From the NCBI RefSeq assembly GCF_014201885.1, contig NZ_JACHFN010000004.1, positions 62,001 to 126,000 on the forward strand: a stretch of DNA of 64,000 bases, given 5' to 3'. How positions within the stretch are numbered: position 1 is the stretch's first letter; the number at the start of each line of letters is the position of its first letter. The notes below the pieces were generated by a model. The model made no database searches. It saw only the letters and a program-made list of their open reading frames with translations, and was not told the origin of the DNA. This document shows, one piece after another, positions 42,582-52,574 of this stretch. This stretch comes from Deinococcus budaensis. GTDB lineage: Bacteria; Deinococcota; Deinococci; Deinococcales; Deinococcaceae. A program made the position numbers and the translations under genes.

Positions 42582-43724
42582 TCAGGCGCGAGCTGTCAGC
42601 TCAACCGGTCTGCCCGCCACGTACACGGCGCGCACCTGCAATGCGCGGTCGAGCACGACCACGTCGGCGCGCAGGCCCACCTCCAGCCGTCCCCGGTCCT
42701 TCAGCCCGACCGAGGCGGCGGGGGCCGTGCTCGCCATCACGCTCGCCCCAGGCAATGGGACGCCCGCCGCGACGGCGTTCCTGAGCGCCTGATCCATCGT
42801 CAGCACGCTTCCGGCGAGGGTGCCGTCTGCCAGGGTGGCGCGGCCCCCCCGCACGGTCACGGGTTGTCCCCCCAGCTCGCTCTCGCCGTCGCCCAGGCCC
42901 GCCGCGCGCATCGCGTCGGTGACGAGCAGTACCCGGCCCTGGGCGGCGGCGCGCGCCAGCCGGAAAACGGTGGGATGGACGTGCAGCCCGTCGAGAATGA
43001 CCTCGGCGCAGGCGTGGGAATCGGCCAGCAGCGCCCCCGCCGGGCCGGGAACGCGGCCCTCTATGCCCCCCATCGCGTTGAACAGGTGGGTGGCGCAGGT
43101 CCGCCCGCCCGCCGCGTGCAGCGCCTCCAGCAGCGCGGTCACGGGGTCGGCGTCGGCGCGGGTGTGGCCGATCCCCACCCGTACCCCCGCGCGGGCAAAG
43201 GCCAGCGCGGCCTCCCGCCCGCCGGGGACCTCGGGGGCCAGGGTCACGGCCCGCAGGGTGTCCGTCGCCAGCACCTCCGCCACCCGCCCCAGCGTCGGCT
43301 CCAGCGTGTGCGGCGGTTGCGCCCCCAGCCGCCCCGGGCTGATGAAGGGGCCTTCGAGGTGCGCGCCGGGCACGTCCGCGCCGCCCGGAACGCCGCCCGC
43401 GTTCATCACCTCGCGCACGCCCCGCAGGGCCGCCAGCACCTGCTCCCAGGGCGCCGTGATCGTCGTGGGCAGCAGGGTCGTCGTGCCGTGGCGGGCGTGC
43501 AGGCGGGCCAGGGTCCGGATCCCACCGGGGCCGTCCATCGTGTCGCCGCCGCCCCCGCCGTGGACGTGGGTGTCCACGAAGCCGGGCAACAGGTACAGGT
43601 CGTCCGGCGCCCCCTCCAGCGGGGTGACCGCCTCCAGCCGCTCGCCGAAGCGCAGCTCGCCCGGAACCACGCCCCCCGGCCCCACGAGCTGGCCACGCAA
43701 GACGGTCTGTGGCCCCCGGCTCAA
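42582..43724 (-). CDS. nagA: N-acetylglucosamine-6-phosphate deacetylase
   Basis: 380-residue amidohydrolase removing the acetyl group from GlcNAc-6-P in amino-sugar recycling. Metal and catalytic residues: HxH in LPGFVDTHVHGGGGGD, Glu in GAHLEGPFISPGRLG, His in GIGHTRADAD, His in CATHLFNAMGG, and catalytic Asp in LLVTDAMRAAGLG. The TTG start overlaps the stop of the DinB gene (TTGA); the long upstream extension of this frame runs through DinB and is not coding. Confidence 0.92.
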   Translation of the reverse strand: MSRGPQTVLRGQLVGPGGVVPGELRFGERLEAVTPLEGAPDDLYLLPGFVDTHVHGGGGGDTMDGPGGIRTLARLHARHGTTTLLPTTITAPWEQVLAALRGVREVMNAGGVPGGADVPGAHLEGPFISPGRLGAQPPHTLEPTLGRVAEVLATDTLRAVTLAPEVPGGREAALAFARAGVRVGIGHTRADADPVTALLEALHAAGGRTCATHLFNAMGGIEGRVPGPAGALLADSHACAEVILDGLHVHPTVFRLARAAAQGRVLLVTDAMRAAGLGDGESELGGQPVTVRGGRATLADGTLAGSVLTMDQALRNAVAAGVPLPGASVMASTAPAASVGLKDRGRLEVGLRADVVVLDRALQVRAVYVAGRPVELTARA

Positions 43725-44248
43725 CCCTGCCCCCGGCCCTCCAGTTGCCTGCGGTGGTGCCCGACGTGGTAGGCGGCCATCCGCAGCCAGTCGAGCGCGG
43801 TCAGCTCGCCCATGAAGGGGTGGAAAAAGGTCCGTTCCGGGTTGTCGGTCGCCCGCTCCAGCCCCGCCAGCAGGGCCGCCCGGGCGGCGGCGTGGCGCCC
43901 TGCCAGCGCCTCCCAGGGTTGATCCGGCCCCGGCACCGTGCCGGGCGGCGCCACCCGCTTGCCGCCGATCTGCTCGCCGGGCACCTGGGGCGTGGGCCGC
44001 AGCGCCCGGTCGGAAACCAGCAGCGCCGCGATGCGCGCCGAGCTTTCGTTGACCAGAATCACGTGCTCGCTCTCCTGCGCGGCCGTCCACTCGCGGCCCG
44101 GCAGCCGCTGGTGCCAGCGCGGCTGCGCGGCGGCCACGGCGGCCTCGAAGGCGTTCAGCTCGCGCTCCAGCCGCGCGCCTACCTCGGCGGGCGAGCTTCC
44201 CAGGGACCGCAACGTCGCCACGCTCCCGCTCCACTCTGCTTGGGTCAT
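43721..44248 (-). CDS. DinB-family protein
   Basis: 175 residues, four-helix bundle of the DinB_2 type (PF12867). Candidate metal ligands: His in QESEHVILVNES and the last HVGHHRRQLEG. Such proteins are putative thiol-dependent (bacillithiol-S-transferase-like) or metal-dependent hydrolases and are greatly expanded in Deinococcus. Coupled to nagA by overlapping codons, though no functional link is evident. Confidence 0.88.
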   Translation of the reverse strand: MTQAEWSGSVATLRSLGSSPAEVGARLERELNAFEAAVAAAQPRWHQRLPGREWTAAQESEHVILVNESSARIAALLVSDRALRPTPQVPGEQIGGKRVAPPGTVPGPDQPWEALAGRHAAARAALLAGLERATDNPERTFFHPFMGELTALDWLRMAAYHVGHHRRQLEGRGQG

Positions 44249-44381
44249 GCTCCCGAGTCTGCCATGCCCGCGCTTCCTTCGGCCAGTAGGCCCAGCACTC
44301 CCTGTAACCGGAATGTTGGTCTCTGGGTGACCGTGATTGAGGCTTTCGCAGTCGAGCTGCCTATGCCCATGTTAAGGTGAA

Positions 44382-44393
44382 TCGTTCTAACAA
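44382..44393 (+). promoter_or_regulatory. Isolated copy of the MarR-type operator sequence
   Basis: TCGTTCTAACAA shares its first ten bases with the doxX operator and its last five with the marR operator. It lies 112 bp before the lipoprotein gene, in a gap of 256 bp with no gene. Could be a third target of the same regulator or chance. Confidence 0.3.
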
Positions 44394-44504
44394 CTTGACC
44401 TGCAAAATCCCGATCTTCCTGGAATAATAGCAGTGAGGCTCAGGCTGGTTCCCCGTCGAGGCTGTATTCAGGGCCTGACCGCCCAGGATGCTCAGGAGGA
44501 GATT

Positions 44505-45017
44505 ATGGCCGTCGGGCTGCCCAGCAACCCCACCGGAACCGGCCTGCTTTCACGAGCAGTGCTTCTGTCGAGCGCCCTGAGTTTGGCAATCATGACGAGT
44601 TGCGAGCGATATTCCTTGGTTCCTACCACCGCGAGGAGTGAACTTCGAAGCTGTATCCACTCCGGCTGTATCCCTTTTCAGAGATACGGTGACCTCGGTT
44701 CTCCCCGTATCTATCTGGTGCCTGGAGAGAGTGCTATGAGGGAGTATCTGGGGTTACAGGGCGTCAGCATGGAGCAATTCGCTGCTTCGGAAGCGGGGCG
44801 CGATTTTGTGCGGCGTCATACCTTTATAGGAGAGGATGTCGTCAGTCGAGATTACGTGAATTTAAACGGCCGGTCACGCTCCTTCATTTGCCTCACGGAC
44901 TCGGATACGAGGAATTATCGCTGCACCGTAGACGGTCACCCCCTTCATTTCGGCTTCCCGCCCATCAACGTAACGGGTGGTGAGCTGGTCACTTTTGACG
45001 GTGTGCTGGCGGATTGA
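44505..45017 (+). CDS. Putative lipoprotein, weakly fasciclin-like, lower GC
   Basis: 170 residues. AGGAGGAGATT precedes the ATG. N-terminal hydrophobic segment ending SLAIMTSCERYS has a lipobox-like MTSC, so a lipid-anchored exported protein is likely. The mature part has PRIYLVPGESAMREYLGLQGVS, GRDFVRRHTFIGEDVVS and GGELVTFDGVLAD, whose order resembles a degenerate fasciclin (FAS1) domain; this is a guess. Base composition is clearly less GC-rich than the neighbours, suggesting transfer. Four further Cys residues could form disulfides. Confidence 0.65.
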   Translation: MAVGLPSNPTGTGLLSRAVLLSSALSLAIMTSCERYSLVPTTARSELRSCIHSGCIPFQRYGDLGSPRIYLVPGESAMREYLGLQGVSMEQFAASEAGRDFVRRHTFIGEDVVSRDYVNLNGRSRSFICLTDSDTRNYRCTVDGHPLHFGFPPINVTGGELVTFDGVLAD

Positions 45018-45191
45018 TGCATCGTCCGGTCGGCAAAGTGGGCCTGGGTAGGTTTTTCTGCAAGTTGGGCCGGGCGGTTTTTGCTTCAGCCGCTCTGAAC
45101 GAGGGTCGGCGCGGAACCAGTCGGGGGAGCAGGCTGAACCGACCTCCATTCCCATCCAGCGCGGCGACCCAGCCCCTATGATGAACCCGCT

Positions 45192-46754
<1,563 letters not shown>

Positions 46755-46770
46755 CTCCAGACCTGCAATC

Positions 46771-46809
46771 ACACGGGGGAGGCGCGTGTAGAGCGTGCCT
46801 CCCCCGTGT
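46771..46809. terminator. Terminator hairpin after the 5'-nucleotidase
   Basis: Perfect 13-bp arms ACACGGGGGAGGC / GCCTCCCCCGTGT with a 13-base loop, starting 17 bp after the stop codon. No long T run; may act in both directions between the converging 5'-nucleotidase and hmp genes. Confidence 0.7.
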
Positions 46810-46890
46810 GCGGTGTTGTGTGCTGAAGCGAAAGCCTGCCGCCCCGAGTGATCCGGCGCGGGCCGGGGGGCCAGAGTCAGCCCCCCCGGG

Positions 46891-48144
46891 TCAGCCTGCC
46901 GCCCCCGCTGGCGCCAGCACGGGCGCGAAGCTCTGGCTGGGGCCGAACGTCTCGGTGAAGCGGCGCTCGGCGGGCACATTCAGGCGGTCGAGGATGTTCT
47001 CCACAGCCTGGGTGAAGCCTTCCGGGCCACAGTAGTAGTACTCGGCGCCCCCCTGCGGCAGGTGCGGGCGCAGCGTCTCCAGCCGGATCAGCCCGGCCTC
47101 GTCGTGGTGCTCGCCGGGGCGGTCTTCGGCGGTCACGTCGGTGTAGTAGACCAGCTTGCGGATGTGGGCGTGCGTGCGGGCCAGCTCGTTGACATGCTCG
47201 CGGAAGGCGTGGGCCGAGGCGCCCAGCGTCGCGTGGACGAACAGGACCGGGCGGTCAGAGCCGGAGGCCACCAGCGCATTCAACATGGACAGCATGGGCG
47301 TGACCCCCACCCCGCCGCTCAGCAGCACGACCGGGCGCTCCGAATCTTGCAGGCAGAAGTCGCCCGCCGGGGTGTGGACCAGCAGCTCGTCGCCTTCCTG
47401 CACGTCGTCGTGCAGAAAGTTGGAAATCAGGCCGCCGGGGGCGAAGGGGTCACTCTGCGGGGCGAGTTCGCGCTTGACCGCGATGCGGTACGTGCGGCTG
47501 TTCGGCGCGTCGCTGAGGCTGTACTGGCGAATCTGGTCGGTGTCCTGGCCCGGCACCCGCACCTTCACGCTGAGGTACTGCCCGGGCCGGAAGTCCGGCA
47601 GCGGCTGGCCGTCCACGGGTTCAAGGACCAGCGAGGCGATCACGCGGCTTTCTTGCACCTTGCCCACCACCCGGAAGGGTTTGAAGCCGCGCCAGCCGCC
47701 GGGTTGCTCGGCCGCGCCCGTGTACATCCGGTCCTCCACGCCGATCATGATCTCGGCGAGTTGGCCGTAGGCCGCCGCCCAGGCGTCCAGAATCTCGGGT
47801 GTGGCGGCGTCGCCCAGCACGGTGGCGATGGCCCCCAGCAGGTGCTCGCCCACGATGGGGTAGTGCTCGGGTAGCACCTCCAGGCTGACGTGCTTGTGCG
47901 CGATGCGCCCCACCATGCCGCCCAGCCGCTCGGGGTGGTCGATGTTCGCCGCGTAGGCCAGCACCGAGGCGGCCAGGCTGCGTGCCTGCCGTCCGGTCTT
48001 CTGGTTGGCCGGGTTGAAGATGTTGAGCAGTTCCGGGTGCGCCTGGAACATGGAGGCGTAAAAGAGCCGGGTAATGGTTTCGCCGTGCGCTTCGAGCGCG
48101 GGAACGGTGGCCTTGACGATGGCGGTCTGTTGGGGGGTCAGCAT
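46891..48144 (-). CDS. hmp: Flavohaemoglobin, nitric oxide dioxygenase
   Basis: 417 residues: globin domain (1-140; distal FYASMF, proximal His in IAHKHVSLEVLPEHYPIVGEHLL), FAD domain (150-255; RPGQYLSVKV, IRQYSLSDAPN) and NAD domain (265-400; VLLSGGVGVTPMLSML, YYYCGPEGF). Converts NO and O2 to nitrate using NAD(P)H. The start is preceded by GGAGAA. Third gene of a minus-strand block trHb-cupin-hmp, divergent from an Rrf2 regulator. Confidence 0.95.
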   Translation of the reverse strand: MLTPQQTAIVKATVPALEAHGETITRLFYASMFQAHPELLNIFNPANQKTGRQARSLAASVLAYAANIDHPERLGGMVGRIAHKHVSLEVLPEHYPIVGEHLLGAIATVLGDAATPEILDAWAAAYGQLAEIMIGVEDRMYTGAAEQPGGWRGFKPFRVVGKVQESRVIASLVLEPVDGQPLPDFRPGQYLSVKVRVPGQDTDQIRQYSLSDAPNSRTYRIAVKRELAPQSDPFAPGGLISNFLHDDVQEGDELLVHTPAGDFCLQDSERPVVLLSGGVGVTPMLSMLNALVASGSDRPVLFVHATLGASAHAFREHVNELARTHAHIRKLVYYTDVTAEDRPGEHHDEAGLIRLETLRPHLPQGGAEYYYCGPEGFTQAVENILDRLNVPAERRFTETFGPSQSFAPVLAPAGAAG

Positions 48145-48189
48145 GGGTCGGGGTTCTCCGTGAGCGGGAAAGGGGGCGGGAAGGAAGGC

Positions 48190-48480
48190 TCAGGCGAGGT
48201 CGAGCAGGGTAACCAGGACGCGGGTGCCGTCCTCCAGCGCCTGACTGGAAAAGAAGCCGTCCGTCTGGACGTGGGTCACCTCGCCCGCCGCGAGGTCGCG
48301 CGGCTGGCCGTCCACGTGCAGGCGCAGCCGCCCACCCAGCACGGCGACGACCACGGCCTGTCCGGCGTGGGTGTGCGGCGGCAGGCCCTGGCCCGCGCGG
48401 TACTCGAACAGCAGGGCGCGGCCTCCGGGCGCTTTGACCAGCACCTGCGGGGCGGCAGGCCGGATGGAGTCAGTGGTCAT
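48190..48480 (-). CDS. Small cupin-domain protein
   Basis: 96-residue single cupin barrel. Metal site: GLPPHTHAGQAVVVAVLGGRLRL (His, His, Glu replaced by Gln) and DLAAGEVTHVQTDGFFS. Placed between two globin genes; overlaps the truncated globin by 11 bp. Small cupins in this position often accompany NO-response genes, but the activity is unknown. Confidence 0.85.
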   Translation of the reverse strand: MTTDSIRPAAPQVLVKAPGGRALLFEYRAGQGLPPHTHAGQAVVVAVLGGRLRLHVDGQPRDLAAGEVTHVQTDGFFSSQALEDGTRVLVTLLDLA

Positions 48481-48895
48481 GGACGGGGACCTCCGGGAAA
48501 GGCTGAGCGAAACGTTCCAGATTGGGGCGCATCCGGCGGGCCAGGGTCAGCATGGCCGTGGCCTCGGCGGGACCGAGCTGCTCGCTCAGCGTCTCCTCCC
48601 ACAGCGTCAGCCAGCGGTCAAAATGCGCCGGGCCGATGCCCAGGCCGCCGTGCGCGGGGCCGGGCTGACCCCGGTACGCGCTCGGCCCGCCCGTCACCGC
48701 CCGCCAGAAGCCTTCCAGCCGGGAGATGTGCAGGGGCCAGCCTGCGCGCGGAAAGGGACCGATCTTGCGGGCAAAGACCGGGCCGAGGTCAGGGTCCTGG
48801 GTCACGCGGGCGTAGAAGGTCCACAGCAGGCGGCGCAAGGCCTCCTCGCCCACGCGGGCAAACAGGCTCGTCTCCGGGGTGAGGGACAGCGTCAT
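48470..48895 (-). CDS. Group III truncated haemoglobin
   Basis: 141 residues, a 2-over-2 globin: LLWTFYARVTQDPDLGPVFARKI, then PLHISRLEGFWRAVTGG and the proximal-His region QPGPAHGGLGIGPAHFDRWL. Binds O2 or NO; group III members are tied to nitrosative stress. First gene of the block, 263 bp upstream of the divergent regulator. Confidence 0.87.
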   Translation of the reverse strand: MTLSLTPETSLFARVGEEALRRLLWTFYARVTQDPDLGPVFARKIGPFPRAGWPLHISRLEGFWRAVTGGPSAYRGQPGPAHGGLGIGPAHFDRWLTLWEETLSEQLGPAEATAMLTLARRMRPNLERFAQPFPEVPVHDH

Positions 48896-49158
48896 CGGAC
48901 CACCGCGCCAGTTCCGCAGGGGGGGAGAGGGGAGGGCAGCTTCAGGCCAGGCCCCCCGGCCCGGCAGGAGGCGCGGAGGCTTGCGCCGGGCAGGCAGGGC
49001 GAGGACGGGCAGGCGAGGGTGGACATGGGGTGACCTCCGGAGTTGTGGACATACGGGTCCACTTATCCATTGACGGCGTCAGGCTAAAGCGCGGTAAACT
49101 GGATGTCAAGGTCCACTTTGGAACCCTGCGGTGGACCGGGGATCAGGAGGAGGCGCCC
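48896..49158. promoter_or_regulatory. Divergent control region between globin block and rrf2
   Basis: 263 bp without a gene. GGTCCACTT occurs twice in the same direction (49056-49064 and 49110-49118), and each copy pairs with a GTGGAC (49045-49050 upstream, 49131-49136 downstream), forming two inverted repeats. TTGACA on the minus strand with TAGCCT 17 bp on, and TTGACG on the plus strand near TAAACT, give plausible divergent promoters overlapped by these repeats. They are candidate Rrf2 operators. Confidence 0.5.
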
Positions 49159-49635
49159 GTGTTTTCACAGACGACCGAATACGCGCTGCGGGCCGTGGTC
49201 ACGCTCGCGGGTGCGGCAGACCGCCCGCTGACCACCGCCGAGATTGCCGAACGCACCCAGGTGCCGCCCGGCTACCTGTCCAAGGTGCTGCAAACCCTGG
49301 GCCGGGCCGGGTTGATTCAGGCCTCGCGCGGGCTGCGCGGGGGCTACCGCCTCAGCCGCCCGGCGCACGCCATCCCGATGCTGGAGGTCGTGAATGCCGT
49401 GGGGCCGCTGGGGCGCGTCCGCGAGTGTCCGCTGGGCCTGCCCCAGCACACGGCCCTGTGCCCGCTGCACCGCCAGATCGACGACGCCGTGGCCCACATC
49501 GAGCGCCAGCTGGCCAGCAAGACGCTGCACGACATGATCGACCCGGCGCTCACGGTTCCGGGCGCGCCGGGCACGGGAACGCCCGACCCGGCGCCGGGCC
49601 TGCTCGCCCGCGCGCTGGAGCCGTCCGCCCCCTGA
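49159..49635 (+). CDS. Rrf2-family regulator, NsrR-like with two cysteines
   Basis: 158-residue winged-helix regulator. Opens FSQTTEYALRAVVTLAG, HTH TAEIAERTQVPPGYLSKVLQTLGRAGLI, wing SRGLRGGYRLSRP. Only Cys90 and Cys101 are present, in ECPLGLPQHTALCPLH, whereas NsrR and IscR use three Cys to hold an Fe-S cluster. A fourth-ligand type variation or a different sensing mode is possible. GTG start with GGAGGAGG upstream. Divergent from trHb-cupin-hmp and upstream of sufS-sufU, so it likely controls NO and Fe-S genes. Confidence 0.88.
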   Translation: MFSQTTEYALRAVVTLAGAADRPLTTAEIAERTQVPPGYLSKVLQTLGRAGLIQASRGLRGGYRLSRPAHAIPMLEVVNAVGPLGRVRECPLGLPQHTALCPLHRQIDDAVAHIERQLASKTLHDMIDPALTVPGAPGTGTPDPAPGLLARALEPSAP

Positions 49636-49701
49636 GCGGCCCAACGTCACGCGCGTCCCCGCTCGCTCCCCCGGCAGGTCTACCTCCAGGAGGCCCCCAC
49701 C

Positions 49702-50997
49702 ATGACCCTTCCCTCCCCGGCACCCCACGGCTCCCCCACGCTGGCGGGAACGCTGAGCGCCGAGCTGCGCGGCGACTTTCCGATCTTCACGCACCGGCCC
49801 GAACTCGCCTTTCTCGACTCGGCGGCGTCGGCCCAGAAGCCCCGGCAGGTGATCGAGGCGGTGGCGGAGTTTTACGCGCACGACTACGCCAACATCCACC
49901 GCGGCGCCTACGGCCTGTCCATGCAGGCCACCGGGCGCTTCGAGGCGGTGCGCGAGAAGGTGGCCCGCTTCTTCGGCGCCGGGTCGCCCGACCAGGTGGT
50001 GTTTACCCGCAACGCCACCGAGGCGGTCAACCTCGTGGCGTACAGCTGGGGCCTGGACAGGCTGAGGGCCGGGGACGTGGTGCTCGTGAGCGAGATGGAA
50101 CACCACGCGAACCTCGTGCCCTGGCATCTGGTGACGGCGCGGGTCGGCGCGCGGGTCGAGGCGGTCCGCATGACCCCTGACGGGCGCCTGGATCTGGAAG
50201 ACTACGCGGCCAAGCTGGCCCGGCTTCCGGTGCGGCTGGTGGCGCTTCAGCATGTCAGCAACTTGCTGGGCACGGTCCACCCGGCGCGCGAGCTGGTGAG
50301 GCTGGCCCACGCGCGCGGGGTGCCGATCCTGCTCGACGGGGCGCAGGCGGCGCCGCACCTGCCGCTCGACCTCACGGCGCTGGGGGCGGACTTCTACGTG
50401 CTGAGCAGCCACAAGATGTTCGGCCCGACCGGCGTGGGTGCCCTCATCGCCGGGCCGGGGCGGCTGGGCGACCTGCCTCCCTTCCTGGGCGGCGGCGACA
50501 TGATCCGCGAGGTGTTCGCGACCCACAGCACCTACGCGGGCGCGCCCGCCCGGTTTGAGGCCGGAACGCCCGCCATCGCGGAGGTGGTGGGCTTCGGGGC
50601 CGCGCTGGACTATCTGGATACGGTCGGGATGGCTCGCCTCGAAGGGCACGAACGGGCGCTGCTGGCCTATGCGCTGGAGCAGCTGCGCCCCATCGAGGGT
50701 CTGACCCTTTACGGTCCTGCCCTCGATTCTTCGGACGCTTCCGGCGGCGGGCGCAGCGCCGTGGTCAGCTTCAACGTGCGGGGGGCGCACGCCCACGACG
50801 TGGCCTCCTTTCTGGACGAGGCGCACATCTGCGTGCGGGCGGGTCACCACTGCGCCCAGCCGCTGATGCGGGCGCTGGGGGTGCCGGGCACGGCCCGCGC
50901 CAGCTTCTCGCTGTACACCACCCCCGCCGAGATTGACCGGCTCGCCTCGGCCCTGCGGGAGGTCGCGGCCTTTTTCGCGGAGGAAGACGGGGCGTGA
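49702..50997 (+). CDS. sufS: Cysteine desulfurase SufS
   Basis: 431-residue PLP enzyme taking sulfur from cysteine for Fe-S assembly. Seen: DSAASAQKPRQVIEAVAEFY, VFTRNATEAVNLVAYSWG, VSEMEHHANLVPWHLV, DGAQAAPHLPLDLTALGADFYVLSSHKMFGPTGVGALI with the PLP Lys, and the active Cys in AGHHCAQPLMRALGV. CCAGGAGG precedes the ATG. Coupled to sufU (GTGA overlap). Confidence 0.95.
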   Translation: MTLPSPAPHGSPTLAGTLSAELRGDFPIFTHRPELAFLDSAASAQKPRQVIEAVAEFYAHDYANIHRGAYGLSMQATGRFEAVREKVARFFGAGSPDQVVFTRNATEAVNLVAYSWGLDRLRAGDVVLVSEMEHHANLVPWHLVTARVGARVEAVRMTPDGRLDLEDYAAKLARLPVRLVALQHVSNLLGTVHPARELVRLAHARGVPILLDGAQAAPHLPLDLTALGADFYVLSSHKMFGPTGVGALIAGPGRLGDLPPFLGGGDMIREVFATHSTYAGAPARFEAGTPAIAEVVGFGAALDYLDTVGMARLEGHERALLAYALEQLRPIEGLTLYGPALDSSDASGGGRSAVVSFNVRGAHAHDVASFLDEAHICVRAGHHCAQPLMRALGVPGTARASFSLYTTPAEIDRLASALREVAAFFAEEDGA

Positions 50998-51422
50998 GCG
51001 ATCTGCGCACGCTGTACCAGGGGGTAGTGCTCGACCACTACCGCAGACCGCGCCACTCCGGCGCCTTGCCCGGCGCCACCCACGCTGGGGGCGGCCACAA
51101 CCCCAGTTGCGGCGACCGCTTACAGCTGACGTTGCGGGTGCGCGGCGAGGTGATCGAGGACGTGGGCTTTACCGCCCAGGGGTGCGCGATCTCGGTCGCC
51201 AGCGCCAGCCTGATGAGCACCCTGCTGCCCGGCAAGACCGTGGCGCAGGCGCTCGCGCTGGCAGACCGCTTCAGCGCCATGCTTCAGAGCGGCGACCCCG
51301 ACCCTGCTCTTGGCGACAGCGCCGTGCTCAGCGGGGTGCATGCCCTCCCCGCCCGGGTCAAGTGCGCCGCGCTGGGCTGGCAGACCCTGCGGGTGATGCT
51401 GGAGCGCCCGCCGGGAGGGTAG
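50994..51422 (+). CDS. sufU: Fe-S assembly sulfur-transfer protein SufU
   Basis: 142 residues of the IscU/NifU-N fold. Three conserved Cys: GHNPSCGDRLQL, TAQGCAISVASASLM and ARVKCAALGW, with Asp of CGD, matching the zinc site of SufU that accepts sulfur from SufS. Start GTG overlaps sufS. No other suf genes follow, so the scaffold SufBCD must be elsewhere. Confidence 0.94.
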   Translation: MSDLRTLYQGVVLDHYRRPRHSGALPGATHAGGGHNPSCGDRLQLTLRVRGEVIEDVGFTAQGCAISVASASLMSTLLPGKTVAQALALADRFSAMLQSGDPDPALGDSAVLSGVHALPARVKCAALGWQTLRVMLERPPGG

Positions 51423-51479
51423 AGGCCCCGGCGGGCGCGGCCCGGCCGGAAGCGCCTGCCGACCCGGGCACCTGCTTGC

Positions 51480-52574
51480 TCAGGCCTGCTCGCCGGAGGC
51501 CGCGTCCTCCTGGGTGCGCTTCTTGTGGCGGTACATGGCGCGGTCGGCGCGCGAGAGCCAGGCGCTGGGTGTCTCGCCGCGCTGCCAGGGGGCCGCGCCC
51601 ACGCTGGCCCCGGCCTGGGCGTAGCTGCGGCGGACCTCCTGCGTCACGGCGGCCACGACCTCCTGGGCCGTCTCGGGGGTGGCCCGGCGAAACAGCAGCG
51701 CGAATTCGTCGCCGCTGAGGCGGTAGGCGCGGGCGGTCCCCTGCACCTCGCGGGCGAACCCGGCGGCAAAGCGGCGCAGCAGGTCGTCGCCCGCCGCGTG
51801 GCCCAGCGTGTCGTTGACGCCCTTGAGGCCGTCGACATCGATCACCGCCAGCAGGGTGCCGGGCCTGGCCCGCGCGGCGGCGGCCGTCAGGTCCTGTTCC
51901 AGCTTGCGGCGGTTGTGCAGCCCGGTGAGTGAATCCCGGTGGGCGAGTTCGCGCATGGCGCGCGCCTCGGCCCGCTCGCTCGCCAGTTGCGCCCGCGCCC
52001 GGCTGAACGACGCCAGCACCAGAATCAGGACGCCGTGCGTGAGCAGCAAGGTCAGCGGAAAGGTCGCGCCGTCAAAGGCCCCGTTGCCCCCCAGCGTCCG
52101 CACGCTGTGCGGCAGCGCTGAGAGCAAGAAGGCCGCCAGCGTCGCGGCGGACCACAGCCCGGCGGCGCGCGGGCGCCTCTGCACGAAAAAGAACACGTAG
52201 ACGGTCGTGGTGTGCAAGACGACCGCCAGCAGGGCCATCGGCGTGACCGGGTCCTCCGGCAACACGTACAGGGCGATGGTCCAGGCGCTCAGCAGGCACA
52301 GCGCGTAGGCCTGGGGCGCGGCGGCCAGCAGCGCCGCGCGCCGCCGGGGGGAGCCGAACAGGGCCAGCAGGTCGAAGGCGATGAGGCCGACGATGACGGT
52401 CAGGTACGGCGACCAGAGCTGCCCCAGGGCGGCCAGGATCACGACGGCGATCAGCGCGGCGACCAGCGGCACCCACAGCAAGAAGCGCTGCGGATCGAGC
52501 CGCCGCAGCCGGGCCGCCGCGCGCCGCATCAGCCGGGCCACCGGGGGGCCGCCAGCCTCACCCTGGCCGGGCAT
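51480..52574 (-). CDS. Membrane GGDEF protein with variant SGDEF site
   Basis: 364 residues. Six or so membrane helices (about 30-195: LWVPLVAALIAVVILAAL, YLTVIVGLIAFDLLALF, AYALCLLSAWTIALYVL, MALLAVVLHTTTVYVFFFV and more), short coiled coil, then GGDEF domain DSLTGLHNRRKLEQDL, DVDGLKGVNDTLGHAAGDDLLRRF, and YRLSGDEFALLF. The signature is SGDEF rather than GGDEF and there is no RxxD inhibitory site, so activity is likely but uncertain. It immediately follows the terpene operon region on the same strand. Confidence 0.88.
   Translation of the reverse strand: MPGQGEAGGPPVARLMRRAAARLRRLDPQRFLLWVPLVAALIAVVILAALGQLWSPYLTVIVGLIAFDLLALFGSPRRRAALLAAAPQAYALCLLSAWTIALYVLPEDPVTPMALLAVVLHTTTVYVFFFVQRRPRAAGLWSAATLAAFLLSALPHSVRTLGGNGAFDGATFPLTLLLTHGVLILVLASFSRARAQLASERAEARAMRELAHRDSLTGLHNRRKLEQDLTAAAARARPGTLLAVIDVDGLKGVNDTLGHAAGDDLLRRFAAGFAREVQGTARAYRLSGDEFALLFRRATPETAQEVVAAVTQEVRRSYAQAGASVGAAPWQRGETPSAWLSRADRAMYRHKKRTQEDAASGEQA

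Noticed and set aside
42582..44234. 550-residue reading of the nagA frame including the DinB region
   Set aside because: The added N-terminal part is an out-of-frame translation of DinB; homology to NagA begins at the TTG at 43724.
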